Origin: Suillus spraguei
Taxonomy: Eukaryota; Basidiomycota; Agaricomycetes; Boletales; Suillaceae
Assembly (NCBI GenBank): GCA_016800925.1
Contig: JABCPU010000376.1
Location: 1 to 64,000, forward strand
Reading direction: 5' to 3'
DNA: 64,000 nt
In this document: positions 44,900 through 56,232 of the stretch, piece after piece
Position numbering within the stretch: position 1 is the stretch's first letter
Layout of the letters: each line of letters opens with the position of its first letter
Made by a program: the position numbers and the translations under genes
The notes under the pieces: model-generated
Database searches by the model: none
What the model saw: only the letters and a program-made list of their open reading frames with translations
Told to the model about the DNA's origin: nothing

Positions 44900-45400
44900 A
44901 TTTTAAATATAATGAGGAATGGACCAGGGTGTGAGGCTTGTGTTGCCCTACAAGACACCCAGTTTCGACCCACAAAATCAGATGAAGCATACCAAGTTCC
45001 GAGTTCCAAGACCCAGGGTCTCGACACATAATTCAGTCAATATGAGACACCCAGTTCTGACCCCCGAAATTTGAGTGAAGCATACCAAGTTCCGGGAGCA
45101 GCAAGTGCTCTCTTGAAATGGCCTTCATGGTGCTTAGGTTGTCTTGTAGAATAGAAAGCGGGGTGCAAGGCTTGTGTTGCCCTACAAGACACCCAGTTTC
45201 GACCCCTGAAAATCAGCATACCAAGTTCTGAGTTCCGAGACCCGGGTCTCCGCTTGACATGGCCTTTTATGGCACTTAGGTTGTCTTGTAGAATGTGGAC
45301 ACCAGGGTGCAAAAAGTGGTTGCCCTATGAGATGCCAAGTTCCAAACCCAGGTCTCGACAAATGAATATCAGATATCCAGCACACTTCCAATCATCTGGT
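44900..45400. repeat. Repeat block 'gacacccagttccgaccccc', copy 1
   Basis: Units containing 'gacacccagttccgacccc', 'gaagcataccaagttccgag' and 'acccgggtctcgacac' repeat several times. The same block occurs at 47530-48050, in both cases immediately 5' of TET/JBP sequence. Confidence 0.85.
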
Positions 45401-45966
45401 ATTTCATTGAGCAATGGATGATAATACAGCTTTGAAAGCCAACATCATCCAAGGTTCCCTTATCTGATCCTCACTATCTCCACCCCCTTTAACACCAAAG
45501 TCTGGACATCCAGCATTCAGCGTCTGATTTCCCAATATCAACTTGCAACATGAACACTTCTTCCATGTCCACTTGTGACATAAAAATCTGGCGCACCTGG
45601 GCCCTGGCCATCACTCATGAAGCAGGGCATATACCGAACAAAAATTCAATGCAGAGAAGACTGGAGGAGAACCAGTTAGCGTGCAATCACTTGGCTGATG
45701 TACTCATAAAGGCATATAAAAATCCCAGTGGGTCTTCCTGCAGATGTTGAAAATTTGTTTGATCATTCAAATTCCTTCATGACAGTTAAGATGCAGATTG
45801 ATATTGCAAGATATAGCAAATTGATATCCCCAAAGAACACTGGGCATAATGAGGAGAAAGAGGAGAAGTTGCTTGAGAGGTGTCCTCCTGGCCATGAGGG
45901 CACAAAGTTGGTGGACAAACCTGCCACAATTCTCGATGCTTCTGGTACCATCATCACATGGTACCT
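45400..45966 (+). pseudogene. Duplicate of the 5' part of TET/JBP copy 2, cut by an LTR
   Basis: It matches 48060-48690 closely: 'MNTSSMSTCDIKIWRTWALA' (45550), a small deletion relative to copy 2 near 45670, then 'ADVENLFDHSNSFMTVKMQI' and 'ILDASGTIITWYL' (to 45966). The family D LTR starts at 45967 and nothing of the catalytic domain follows. Together with the repeat block before it, this is one half of a tandem duplication of about 1.1 kb. Confidence 0.82.
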
Positions 45967-46975
45967 TGTTAAGACTGTACTCAAGGGTAGAGAGATCCGA
46001 AGGGCTTTTGGCCTCATTCGTACACTGTGCCCCTTTCTCGAGTAATGCCCCTTATTTCAGGGAGGAGTTATTCGTCCGAAGACCCGGAAGGAGTTGCATA
46101 ACGGATCCGGGTGTCCGAATGTGTCGGATATGATACGTCCGAAGGTTATTCAGAACGTAAGGAGAGGACAGAGATTAAGGCTAGTTTCGGAACGAGTTCC
46201 TAACTAGAAACTAACGGAGATGGACTATCCGAAGATAGAGTCAGAGATATAGACTATAGGAATCAATCCTAAGTCTCGGAAGGTGACTTAAAGCGGAAAG
46301 TGGTTTAAGTCCGGAAGAGGCAGAATGAGTAGAATCTAAGATGATATTCGAACTAAGGTTCTACGGAGATCTACAAGTGGTTTATATACAGTAAGTATCT
46401 AAGACGGATAATCAGCAAGTCCGGGACCGAGGGCTATGTACGAAGTGTAACGGAAGTCTATTAGTTATTGCACAGCGGATCAGTAAGCATGAATCGGAAA
46501 TGAACACAGGAAACGGATCAGTAACACAGGACGGAAATATAAACAGCCGGAGTACCGGTAGTAGGAGAAATGACGAAAGGAGATAGACGCAGATGTTCAC
46601 CAGGGAGTTAAGGTGCGAGAAGTGAGTACATTCAGATGGGTGGTCCGGACAGGATCTGTGGACCGGACGGATATGGAAACGATTGGATCTGGACGGATAT
46701 GATCGGATCTGAGATTAGAAAGTATGGTATATGACAGTATCCCCCCCTTAGGGCCGAAACCCTGAGGCACAAGAAGCGTCGATCCGGATCGGACAAGATT
46801 AATGCGAGACGATGGGGAAGTTTGATGGTTGTAGTGCTGAGTCTGTAATCCAAAGATATACGGACGTCAGACGTCCGAAAATGATTCCTACCCCCACTTC
46901 ATATCCTTGTTAACAAAACTTGTCTCCTAACATGTCTGGAAAGAAATCCGATGCCCCTAAGTCTGCTGCTGACTT
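45967..46975 (+). mobile_element. Family D LTR (45967-46736) with a stub of internal sequence
   Basis: The LTR runs TGTTAAGACTGTACTCAAGG to GGTATATGACA (770 bp). After it come 'gtatccccccctta' and 'gggccgaaaccctgaggc', a leader-like segment, and a short ORF from 46940 ('MSGKKSDAPKSAA') that could be the start of gag. Similarity to an element stops near 46975 where minisatellite begins. The same LTR end lies at the left edge of the window. Confidence 0.78.
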
Positions 46976-47529
46976 GTGGCGGATCTGGCACATATTACAG
47001 TGAACTATCTCCGTATTATACGAGTGAACGGACGTGCATAATATCCCGTATGATACGGGCCAGCGGACCATGGGCCCATGGTAGAAATATCCTCGTTGAT
47101 GACGGATGGGCCGGGAGGAATATTATTCCCGATGACAGCGGGTGGGCCCATGCAAGGAATATGTAGAGTAGATGAGTGGGCCGATGTACATGAATATCCG
47201 GTAGACGGATGGGCCGAGGTAGTTGGATATCATGTAGATGGGTGTATCAAGGTAGATGTGTATCAAATAGACAGGTATGTGAAGGGTACTTGTTATCACA
47301 TACACGGGTGGGCCCAGACACATATTAAATTAGACGGGTATTAGACGGGTGAGCCGAGAGTGTTATATAAATATTTATTAGACGGGTGGGCCGAGGGTGT
47401 TGTACAGTATATTATATTAGACGGGTGGGCCGAGGGTGGTATAAAATATAGACGGGTGGGCCCATGTGTATGATAATGGTAGACATGACGGAGCTGAGGG
47501 AGTTGCATATCATCTGAATCAGAGGAGGT
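46976..47529. repeat. Minisatellite 'gacgggtgggccgagggtgt'
   Basis: Imperfect units of about 40-60 bp carry 'gacgggtgggccgag' or 'gatgggccgaggtag'. No gene is present; the ORF at 47078-47344 is repeat translation. Confidence 0.8.
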
Positions 47530-48050
47530 AATAAATCACAGTTACTGAGTTCCCGGAGCAGCAGGTGCTGTCTTGACATGGCCTTTTGTGATGCTTAGGT
47601 TGTCTTGTAGAATGTGGAAACTGGGGTGCGAGGCTTGTGTTGCCCTACAAGACACCCAGCTCCGACCCCCGAAAATCAGATGAAGCATACCAAGTTCCGA
47701 GTTCCGAGACCCGGGTCTCGACACATAATTCAGTCAATAAGAGACACCCAGTTCCGACCCCCAAAATTTGAGTGAAGCATACCAAGTTCCAGGAGCAGCA
47801 AGTGATGTCTTGAAATGGCCTTTATGGCGCTTAGGTTATCTTGTAGAATGTGGAAAGCGGGGTGCGAGGCTTGTGTTGCCCTACAAGACACCCAGTTCTG
47901 ACCCCCGAAAATCAGATGAAGCATACCAAGTTCCGAGTTCCGAGACCCGGGTCTCGACACATAATTCAGTCAATACGAGACACCCAGTTCCGACCCCCGA
48001 AATTTGAGTGAAGCATACCAAGTTCCGGAGTTCCGAACCCGGGTCTGGAC
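47530..48050. repeat. Repeat block 'gacacccagttccgaccccc', copy 2
   Basis: It has the same units as 44900-45400, with at least three repeats of the 'agacacccag...gaagcataccaagttccgag' unit. It leads directly into TET/JBP copy 2. Confidence 0.85.
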
Positions 48051-48241
48051 AAATGAATATCAGATATCCAGCACACTTCCAATCATCTGGTATTTCATTG
48101 AGCAATGGATGATAATACAGCTTTGAAAGCCAACATCATCCAAGGTTCCCTTATCTGATCCTCGCTATCTCCACCCCCTTTAACACCAAAGTCTGGACAT
48201 CCAGCATTCAGCGTCTGATTTCCCAATATCAACTTGCAACA

Positions 48242-49534
48242 TGAACACTTCTTCCATGTCCACTTGTGACATAAAAATCTGGCGCACTTGGGCCCTGGCC
48301 ATCACTCATGAAGCAGGGGCATATACCGAGCAAAAATTCAATGCAGAGAAGACTGGAGGAGAACGGTTATACCTTCTCCGAACCTGGACACTGATCTGGT
48401 GATGGCGTGCGATCGCTTGGCTGATGTACTCATAAAGGCATATAAAAATCCCAGTGGGTCTTCCTGCAGATGTTGAAAATGTGTTTGATCATCCAAATTC
48501 CTTCATGACAGTTAAGATACAGATTGATATTGCAAGATATAGCAAATTGATATCCCCAAAGAACACTGGGCATAATGAGGAGAAAGAGGAGAAGTTGCTT
48601 GAGAGGTGTCCTCCTGGCCATGAGGGCACAAAGGTGGTGGACAAACCTGCCACAATTATCGATGTTTCTGGTACCATCATCGCATGGTACCTTCCGGACG
48701 CCCTGACCGAGACCACCCAGGTGCGTAATGTGTAGATTGTTACTCAATGGATATTGAATATCAAATGGTACCTACAGAAGGAAATCAGGGCGGCCACCGA
48801 TTTGCTGGGTCCAAGCCTCGAAAAAAGTGTAAAGGCTGATGGCAATTGGCGATATAATCAAGAATGGTTCAAACAGGGCTCGGAAAATGTTGGGTCAACT
48901 CCCGGATGCATCAATTTATCTCCGGCATGGTTTCAACAGGGCCACGAGGTAGGATGTGATGAGATGGTGATTTCTGGAGTCAAACTCACCAATCCCATAG
49001 AATCTGTCAGATCCGGAGGTATCCGCATCATTGAAGGGACCCTCCTCCGAGAATATCCTGAAAGCTATTGCAAGGCCGGCAGCCATCGCATCGGCGGCAC
49101 TCAGGGTCATGCATCCTCAGCAGTATTTTGCAGGGTTACGAGCCTTGTCACACCTCGGAGATAAGGCAGTGAGCAAGGAACTGCCACAGATGCCAGAGAC
49201 CCTGCAGTACTGGGCATCCGTGTTTAACAGCCTCTCCATCATTTCCAATCGGGAAACCCCCAATCATCGAGACCATTTATCGATTCCTGAATGCTTCGAT
49301 ATTCTCACCACCGTGGGGAACTATTCTAATGCTCGGATGAGTATGCCAAGCCTTCAGCTGGAATTCAGGTATGATTCCGGCTGTATGATTGCATTTTCGG
49401 GAAGAATTGTGAGACATGGTGTTGATGGAGGGGAAGGGGATCGGATTGCTTGGGCATGGTATATGAGGGATTCTGTGCACATTTATGCGGGGTTCCCTCA
49501 TGTGGATGGGCTATGGTCGAAGGCCACATACTAA
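48242..49534 (+). pseudogene. TET/JBP-family 2OG-Fe(II) dioxygenase, copy 2, catalytic domain intact
   Basis: This gene belongs to the TET/JBP family. N-terminal coding starts at ATG 48242 ('MNTSSMSTCDIKIWRTWALA'). Later exons end at 48720, then 48778-48948 and 49001-49534, with introns of 57 and 52 nt. The catalytic exon holds 'HRD' (49265-49273), 'SGRIVRHGV' (distal His 49415-49417) and 'WAWYMRDSVH' (Arg 49466-49468, candidate 2-oxoglutarate ligand). It ends at TAA 49532-49534. All key residues visible in the family are kept, unlike copy 1. However, the N-terminal frame shifts near 48360-48455 ('KAYKNP' to 'GLPADVENVF'), shared in part with the 45.4 kb duplicate, so either an intron is missed or the gene is broken there. 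A downstream start could still give a catalytic protein. Confidence 0.8.
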
Positions 49535-49619
49535 GCACGGTGTGAAAGATCAAAGAAGTTGACAGAGTTGTGACCCATGTTAGTAGCAACACACGAATAC
49601 CATGTACCAATTAGAGCAT

Positions 49620-51540
49620 CAACAGTTCTGGAACTCAAGTCGGAAGTCGAGTTCCATGAATTGAGTCCCTAACTCTGTGTATCTCGGGACTCGGGACTCG
49701 ATCCTCGAAATTAGGGACTCAATGATCGATAGTCCGAATTCAGGCTTCACACTCGGGACTCAGGAAAGTGTGAGGCAGCACAATGTGAGGCAACAGACTT
49801 TGATCCACACATTGTGACTGCCGAACACCGAACACCGGCAGCCGGCACTCGGACTCAGGACTGACACCAATGTGAAAAATATGAATTCACATATAGTGAG
49901 TGCCAAATCCCAAACTCAGGCAGCCGGAGCTCAGGACTCGGGACTCAGAACAATGTGAAAGATGTGAATTCACATATCATAAATGACGAACTCCGAATCC
50001 CGGCAGCCGGCACTCGGGACTCGGGACTCAGAATAATGTGCAAGTCATTGATCCACACATGTTGAGGGCCGAACTCCGAACCCCGGCAGCCAGCAGTCCG
50101 GACTTGGGACTCAGAAGAACGAGAAAGATATTGAGTCCTACATGTAAAGTGCCGAACGCCGAATGCCGAACCCTGTGAAAGATACTGATTCCCACATATC
50201 AAGTGGCGAACCCGGAACCCCGGCAGCCGGAACTCGGGACTCGGGACACACAACATTGTGAATGATATTGATGCACACATGTTAAGTGGCGAACGCCGAC
50301 TGCCGAGCCCCGGCACCCGGAACTCGGCACTCGGTACTCACAATAATCCACACATGTTGAGTGCCGAACCCCGAACTCCGGCAGCCGGAACTCGGGACTC
50401 ACAACATTGTGAAAGATACTGATTCCCATATGTAAAGTGCCTAACCCCGAACCCCGGCAGCCGGAACTCGGGACTCGGGACACACAACATTGTGAATAAT
50501 ATTGATGCACACATGTTAAGTCCCGAACGCCGACTGCCGAGGCCCGGCACCCGGAACTCGGCACTCGGCACTCAGAATAATCCACACATGTTGAGTGCCG
50601 AACCCCGAACTCCGGCAGCCGGAACTCGGGACTCACAATATTGTGAATGATTTTGATGCACACATGTTAAGTGGCGAACGCGACTGCCGAGCCCCGGCAC
50701 CCGGAACTCGGCACTCGGCACTCACAATGATCCACACATGTTGAGTGCCGAACCCCGAACTCCGGCAGCCGGAACTCGGGACTCACAACATTGTGAAAGA
50801 TACTGATTCCCATATGTAAAGTGCCTAACCCCAACCCCGGCAGCCGGAACTCGGGACTCGGGACACACAACATTGTGAATGATATTGATGCACACATGTT
50901 AAGTCCCGAACGCCGACTGCCGAGCCCCGGCACCCGGAACTCGGCACTCGGCACTCAGAATAATCCACACATGTTGGGTGCCGAACCCCGAACTCCGGCA
51001 GCCGGACTCGGGACTCGGGACTCACAACATTGTGAATGATATGGATGCACACATGTGAAGTGCCGAACGCCGACTGCCGAGGCCCGGCACCCGGAACTCG
51101 GGACTCGGGACTCACAACATTGTGCATGATATGGATGCACACATGTGAAGTGCCGAACGCCGACTGCCGAGGCCCGGCACCCGGAACTCGGGACTCGGCA
51201 CTCAGAATAATGTGAAAGTTATTGATCCACATATGTTGACTGCCGAACCCCGCACTGTCGCACAGATATCTATTTCGTCTCGAACCTTGATTGCTGAACC
51301 CCAAACCATGAAATCCGGTAGTCCACAATTGTGGGGTTCGGGGTTCGGTACCTAAGATTCATGACTCGCCACTCAGAAATATGTGAGGCAATCTTGCCAT
51401 TCGGAAGTCGAGTCCCATGAATTAAGTCCCAAACTCTAAGTACCATTGCACTCAGGCATTCACCACTTAGCATTTGGGATTTAGGACTCTACATCCGGAT
51501 CTTGACATCCAGTACTCAAAATCCGGAACAAAATATTCGG
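49620..51540. repeat. GCCGAACCCC-type minisatellite, array 2
   Basis: There are many units of about 75-170 bp with 'ccgaactccggcagccggaa', 'ctcgggactcacaacattgt' and 'gaatgatattgatgcacaca'. A higher-order unit of roughly 340 bp can be followed from about 50050 to 51200. All ORFs here (for example 50825-51328 minus) are translations of the repeat. Confidence 0.9.
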
Positions 51541-51603
51541 GAGTCAAGACAATGATTTGGACGGAATAAAATATTTTACATCATGTATGAAATGAAGACC
51601 ATT

Positions 51604-52402
51604 CTAATCTAAACACAGTGAAGAGGACTCCACTCCCCTGCCTCTCTTCAATCTCTGTAGCATGTCAGTGTACATCTTCACCTCTGCCATCTTCTCATGG
51701 ATACCCTCATCTTGCTCCTCCATCAATGCTACCAGGCGTGCTCGAATCATCTTAAGTCCCATCACTGATGGGCCTGATGAGTCATTTACCTCCTCAGGAA
51801 GAACCAAGCCATCATCCTCAACTCCATTTACCATCCAATGCTGGTAGTGAACAACACAGGACCTCATGATCTGACCCCATTGCCATGGTTCATTCGGAAT
51901 TTCGGTGTGTCCCATCCACCATGGAGTATCATAGCTGGGAATAATCCGGGATGGATGTCCCGGAGCTGCGACATCATCAAACTGACATAGGTGGGATGAA
52001 AAGATGTGGTCTGGAACAGTGTTCCAGGTGAGCATGGATACAATGTCAGGACATGAGCGACGGGCTTGGAACAACAGAAACGATGTTCCTTGCAGCTGAG
52101 TACTGCAGGAGTGGCGTAACAAATGTCTGTTGGAAATCTCAGCATTGCCCAAAAAGTCAGCCGGTCATCCGTAATCAGTCACTTACATTGATCTCCCATT
52201 GCAACCCAGCTTTAAAGTACATGATCCGGGCAGAAGAGGGAGGGTTGTTAGCAGCCTCCATCTGATATTGAGAGATACATGCGCGGATGCGCGATGCAGC
52301 CATATTCAAAGTACAAGAAATATCTTGAAGGTTCAGCTTCATGGGTTGCCAGTGATGTCCAGTATTTGGAGTGCCAGATGTGGATGCAGGAGTTTCAGGC
52401 AT
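51604..52402 (-). CDS. Unrecognised two-exon protein between TET2 and KDZ2
   Basis: ATG at 52402 opens 'MPETPASTSGTPNTGHHWQP' and 'MAASRIRACISQYQMEAANN'. An intron of about 50 nt (GTAAGT donor near 52186, AG near 52138) joins it to 'SNRHLLRHSCSTQLQG', 'WNTVPDHIFSSHLCQFDDVA' and 'WQWGQIMRSCVVHYQHWMVN', with a helical C-terminus 'RARLVALMEEQDEGIHEKMA' ending at 51604. This is about 250 residues without a stop. I do not recognise the family. It is convergent with TET/JBP copy 2 and lies just past the C-terminal end of KDZ copy 2 on the same strand, so it could be transposon cargo. Confidence 0.55.
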
Positions 52403-52589
52403 GGCTAATGCAAGAGTGTGACGCTGGGAATGACACTGACAGATGGTAAAGAGCTGATGATATGAGTCACTGATGGATGGATTAGAAATTCAAACTCCGA
52501 CATGGGCTGACCCGGACAATTCCCGGGACTCAATGTTTGGGTGTCAAATATGCGTTTCATCAGCAAAACAAATTCATTCATGTGCACCA

Positions 52590-55500
52590 TCGATAAACGA
52601 GGGCTGCAGGTCTTGAAATGCTGCCTGTGCATCCTGAGCTAGTAAGGAATACATTTGAGACTGCCGTCCGGCATAGCATGCATGACCCGGAAGTTGTTTC
52701 AAACAATGAGTCCTGCATCCGGGCACCCATGTTGGTTGCCTTCCACAAGAAAAAAGTTGCACGTCCAATCCATCTCTGATTGCACCAATGATATTTCTTC
52801 CATCCATCGATCCCGTAGTGCCTTTGCCCGAAGCCAATGAACTCGGTAAACTTGGGATGGGTCCTGTCAGCTCACCACGGAAATATATCAAGCATGCCCG
52901 AACTCACATTCCTCATTCCAGGAATTTTCTGGACCCTCCATGTCGACTTCCACTGACCAGAACCAAGCGAGGGACTCATTTCGCTGACCTCGGGCTTTGG
53001 ATCGCCGATGGCAGTGCTGATTTTGAGCTGCTCGCGAAGCAGGGGTTTGTATTTCTGAAGCTGGTCTGGCCCGGCTCAAGTTGTATCATTTGCTTCCTGG
53101 TTTTGTAATATACTGGCATGTAGGGATACTGCCTGCTGCACTGAGGTCACCTGGGACCACGCTCGAGTTTTTAGGGCTTGAGATTTGGCTTGCCTAACTG
53201 TTGTTCGGAACAGGATAGCCTTGTTGCACAAGTGAATGCGGAGATTGTGCAGGGCATCATTGGCCTGCCCTTCACGAAGCGACATCTCCAAACGGAATCA
53301 GATCCTCTGCCATACAGCGTCTGCAATGTTCAACCCCGAGGTTTGATGGCAATGGAATTATGGTGAGCTCAGGGGAGTTTGTCCATGCATCAGATGTCTC
53401 GGTGAAATCCGCCGGGTCATCATCGATATCGTCAAGAATATCTATGTTCAAGTCGTCAGGGATCGTCATCTGCATCAAATCCCTCTCCCAGATGCGTAAG
53501 AGCAGACCGAGTGAATTCATCTATCTGGCCTTGAATACGATCGCGTTGCCGGGCGATATCTAATCTCTGTGTCTCCGTCGATCGTCTTCCAATTCTGCGG
53601 ACCTCGATGAGCAATGCAATTTGAGCCTCTTCAATTGCCAACCCAATGGATATCCATGTTGCCACAGATCTGCGAGAGGGTGCTGCATGACGGGCATTAC
53701 CCGCTTCTAGTAGTCTAAGCTCGATCTCCTTTTTGCTTGGTGCTAAGTGAAAAATGAATGCGGAGCTCCACGGAGACAAAGAATGTTAACTTACCCTTCT
53801 TGATATTGATTTCATATAAATCCATCGCCGCAGGATCCCTGATTCTCTTGGACTGAGCGACCATCTCGCTGGCTAACCATTGTGTCTTTAAATTGCCGGG
53901 TGCAGCTTCATCAAGTCTGTCGAAGCCTTGCCACTTTCGGCGATGCCATTCTTCGCCAGCTTGTATTTCCGGCAAAGAGTCCTTTTCATGCGGATCATCT
54001 TGCAGAATTGGAATCGTTCATCTGATAATCAAGACATTCCTTTCGGTGCGGGATGACATTCCCCGAGCGGCAGGGGAAATCAGGTTGAGACGCGCCCATA
54101 GGGTCTCCATGATCTCTCCATCAATCCGGCCAATGCCTTCAATAAAATTTGAAGCATATCGGACATAGCAACTGTCCTGATGTCCATGCACATGCCACAA
54201 CCCGATTCCAGGAATGATGGTCAGTTCCGGTACCATGTCAAGGTATCGGCTTCGATCCACCCGAACACGAAAGTGCTTGTTGTATTGACAATTAATGTCA
54301 TAGAAGGTGACAGCCCTGGTAATGCCTTCCATGTTGTGCTGGGCAGCCTCACAAAGGCGTAGTCCATGTTCATTTGTCTGCAAATGATGCATGGTCAACT
54401 AGTGAATGTCGATTGGCATGTTTGGCTTGCCTTTCCCCTTTCTGAAAATCAACCATCGAGTGAGGGACAAAGCACCCATGCCGGGCGCAGGCAACTCCCC
54501 CGATTCCTGTGGACTCGAGCTTGTGCCGCGCCGCATTTGCTTGATTGACCGCCCGGTGATTGTTGCAGCTCGATTTTTCCACCGTGTCAGCAGCCTCCGC
54601 AAGATGCATGTTATACCTGTCCTTTCCGACCATGAATCCAAGCCCATCTGAAAGCCAAACTTCATCGAGGGGATTAATGGGATGCAGGTGTTCAGCTTTG
54701 AAATTTCCGTCCATCACAAATGACCGGGTGTATTTCCAGCTTGGAGTTCTTATCATCGCCGAGTTCACTTCGGTATTGAACATGACTCACTCATCAAGTG
54801 ATTCATCCCCTGACAAGATACATTAATCCCAGGCTGAGGAATGCCGGGCAAAATAATGCAAGATCTCCTGCGTTCGGGATGTCAGAACGATGGCCATAGC
54901 CATGCCATTTCATGGTCTTCAACTGCCTCCACTGTCGAGCGACTCTCATGAGCTCTCTGTATCGATCCTTGCCACGGCCTGTGTCAACATCATGTCCTTT
55001 AGATGAAGCACAAATAGCATTACCGGAACAAGGTGTGGAAACATGCTCGAGGTCATTCGCCGGAGCTTACTGTAATAGTTCATTGCGGAGGTGCCGCATT
55101 CAAGGTTGTCCAATAGAAAATCATCCAGCACTCCGAAGGTAAACACGGTCTTCGGCCTGTTAAACGATGCAGGGAAAATCCATGCCGAAACATTTGAATG
55201 TCCGGACTCATGGCATTTGGACAATCCAGCAGCGAACCTCGAGGCGGTGAACTCCGGACTTGTCAACGATGACCATGGTGTTTTCCTTCGGCTGGAACTC
55301 AGGTCCCGACACAGACGGAAGATCTTCGGGCTCAAGCTGGTCTTCAGGTTCATCTCCTTCGAACAAATCCACCTATCTGTGAGCACGGACATTGCTTGCC
55401 ATCATGCCCGAGGTGTATGGTGAGTCCGACATGAGCGAGACAACTCCGCTCGAAGATTGACCATTCCATTGACTGATCCAGTGGAAAGGATTGCAACGAT

Positions 55501-55687
55501 GTTGACTCCTGCAACAGCCCGTGCAATAGAGAGGCTCGCCAAGACAATCTTGACATTTGTAGACCCCATCCTGGTGGCAGATGATGCATCTCCTGTCTTC
55601 TGGTGGAGCTTCTCGATCCAGGAGGTGATGCAGATATGATTCCTGCCTTGGCAGCCATTGCCTGAGGTAGTCATTTTGACTCTGCAT
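52590..55687 (-). pseudogene. KDZ transposase with CxC2 cysteine cluster, copy 2, near full length
   Basis: All landmarks of a KDZ transposase appear in order. N-terminal 'QNDYLRQWLPRQESYLHHLL' is followed by the CxC2 cluster ('CIICHQDGVYKCQDC', 'YCTGCC', about 55500-55600). Then come 'FTFGVLDDFLLDNLECGTSA', 'GDLALFCPA', 'RSFVMDGNFKAEHLHP' (first Asp, about 54700), 'CARHGCFVPHSMVDFQKGER', 'FYDINCQYNKHF' (second Asp, about 54290) and 'IDGEIMETLWARLNLISPAA' (Glu, about 54100). The C-terminal region has 'IPLPSNLGVEHCRR', 'REGQANDALHNLRIHL', 'ARGQRNESLAWFWSVEVD', 'WLRAKALRDRWMEEI' and 'LPGHACYAGRQSQMYSLL'. Introns are plausible, but at least two frame changes (near 55390 and 52700) and a stop near 54800 make it a pseudogene as read. 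Acts on DNA in the nucleus if functional. Confidence 0.88.
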
Positions 55688-56232
55688 TTTTTATATTGAG
55701 CTATAGTTTGAATGACACTCCAACATTTAACATGAACTTGCCATGGTTTTTGGGAGTTGCAATGGCTCAAATGAGCCTTGGTCTTGCTCGTAAGTATTGT
55801 CAGGAAAGTCATCCCAAGGAGGTGGTGCCTGAACAGGCTGAAGTGTTGGTGATTCTGGGGGAGAGTGAGGCATGGACCTGTAGGCTCGTCGTCTTGTGCT
55901 TGCAAGTGGGACCTTGACCCAAATCTTTCTACCCTTGCTGCCCCTTGCTTCTACCCTGTGGGATTTTTGCAATGGGGTGCATCTACCTATCTTCATCTTA
56001 TTTTTTAATGCTAATGTTGCAAGCAAGCATCTGCTCAGGTGGAATGAATTTTTATTACATTGTGGTGTCATACAGTCCTGCCGACTCATTACAAATTTAT
56101 GTCCATTTATGGCTTCGGGACCAATATAGCTCAATAAGCTACTGTTAGGCTTTTGTCAAAGATCAACTTCTGTCAATTCGTTCATTCTTCCACCTTGCTT
56201 ATCCTCAGCCCATTCTGCCAATTTGATTCACC
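55688..56232. promoter_or_regulatory. Divergent intergenic region between KDZ2 and its partner gene
   Basis: About 545 bp separate the two divergent genes. Overlapping small ORFs extend the KDZ frame upstream (minus) but lack motifs. It is the positional counterpart of 26036-26764. Confidence 0.4.

Noticed and set aside
50825..51328. Long minus-strand ORFs (also 50199-50663 and 49945-50316)
   Set aside because: They read through a minisatellite whose unit length keeps frames open; the repeated 'SRVPSSGCRGS' peptide is an artefact.
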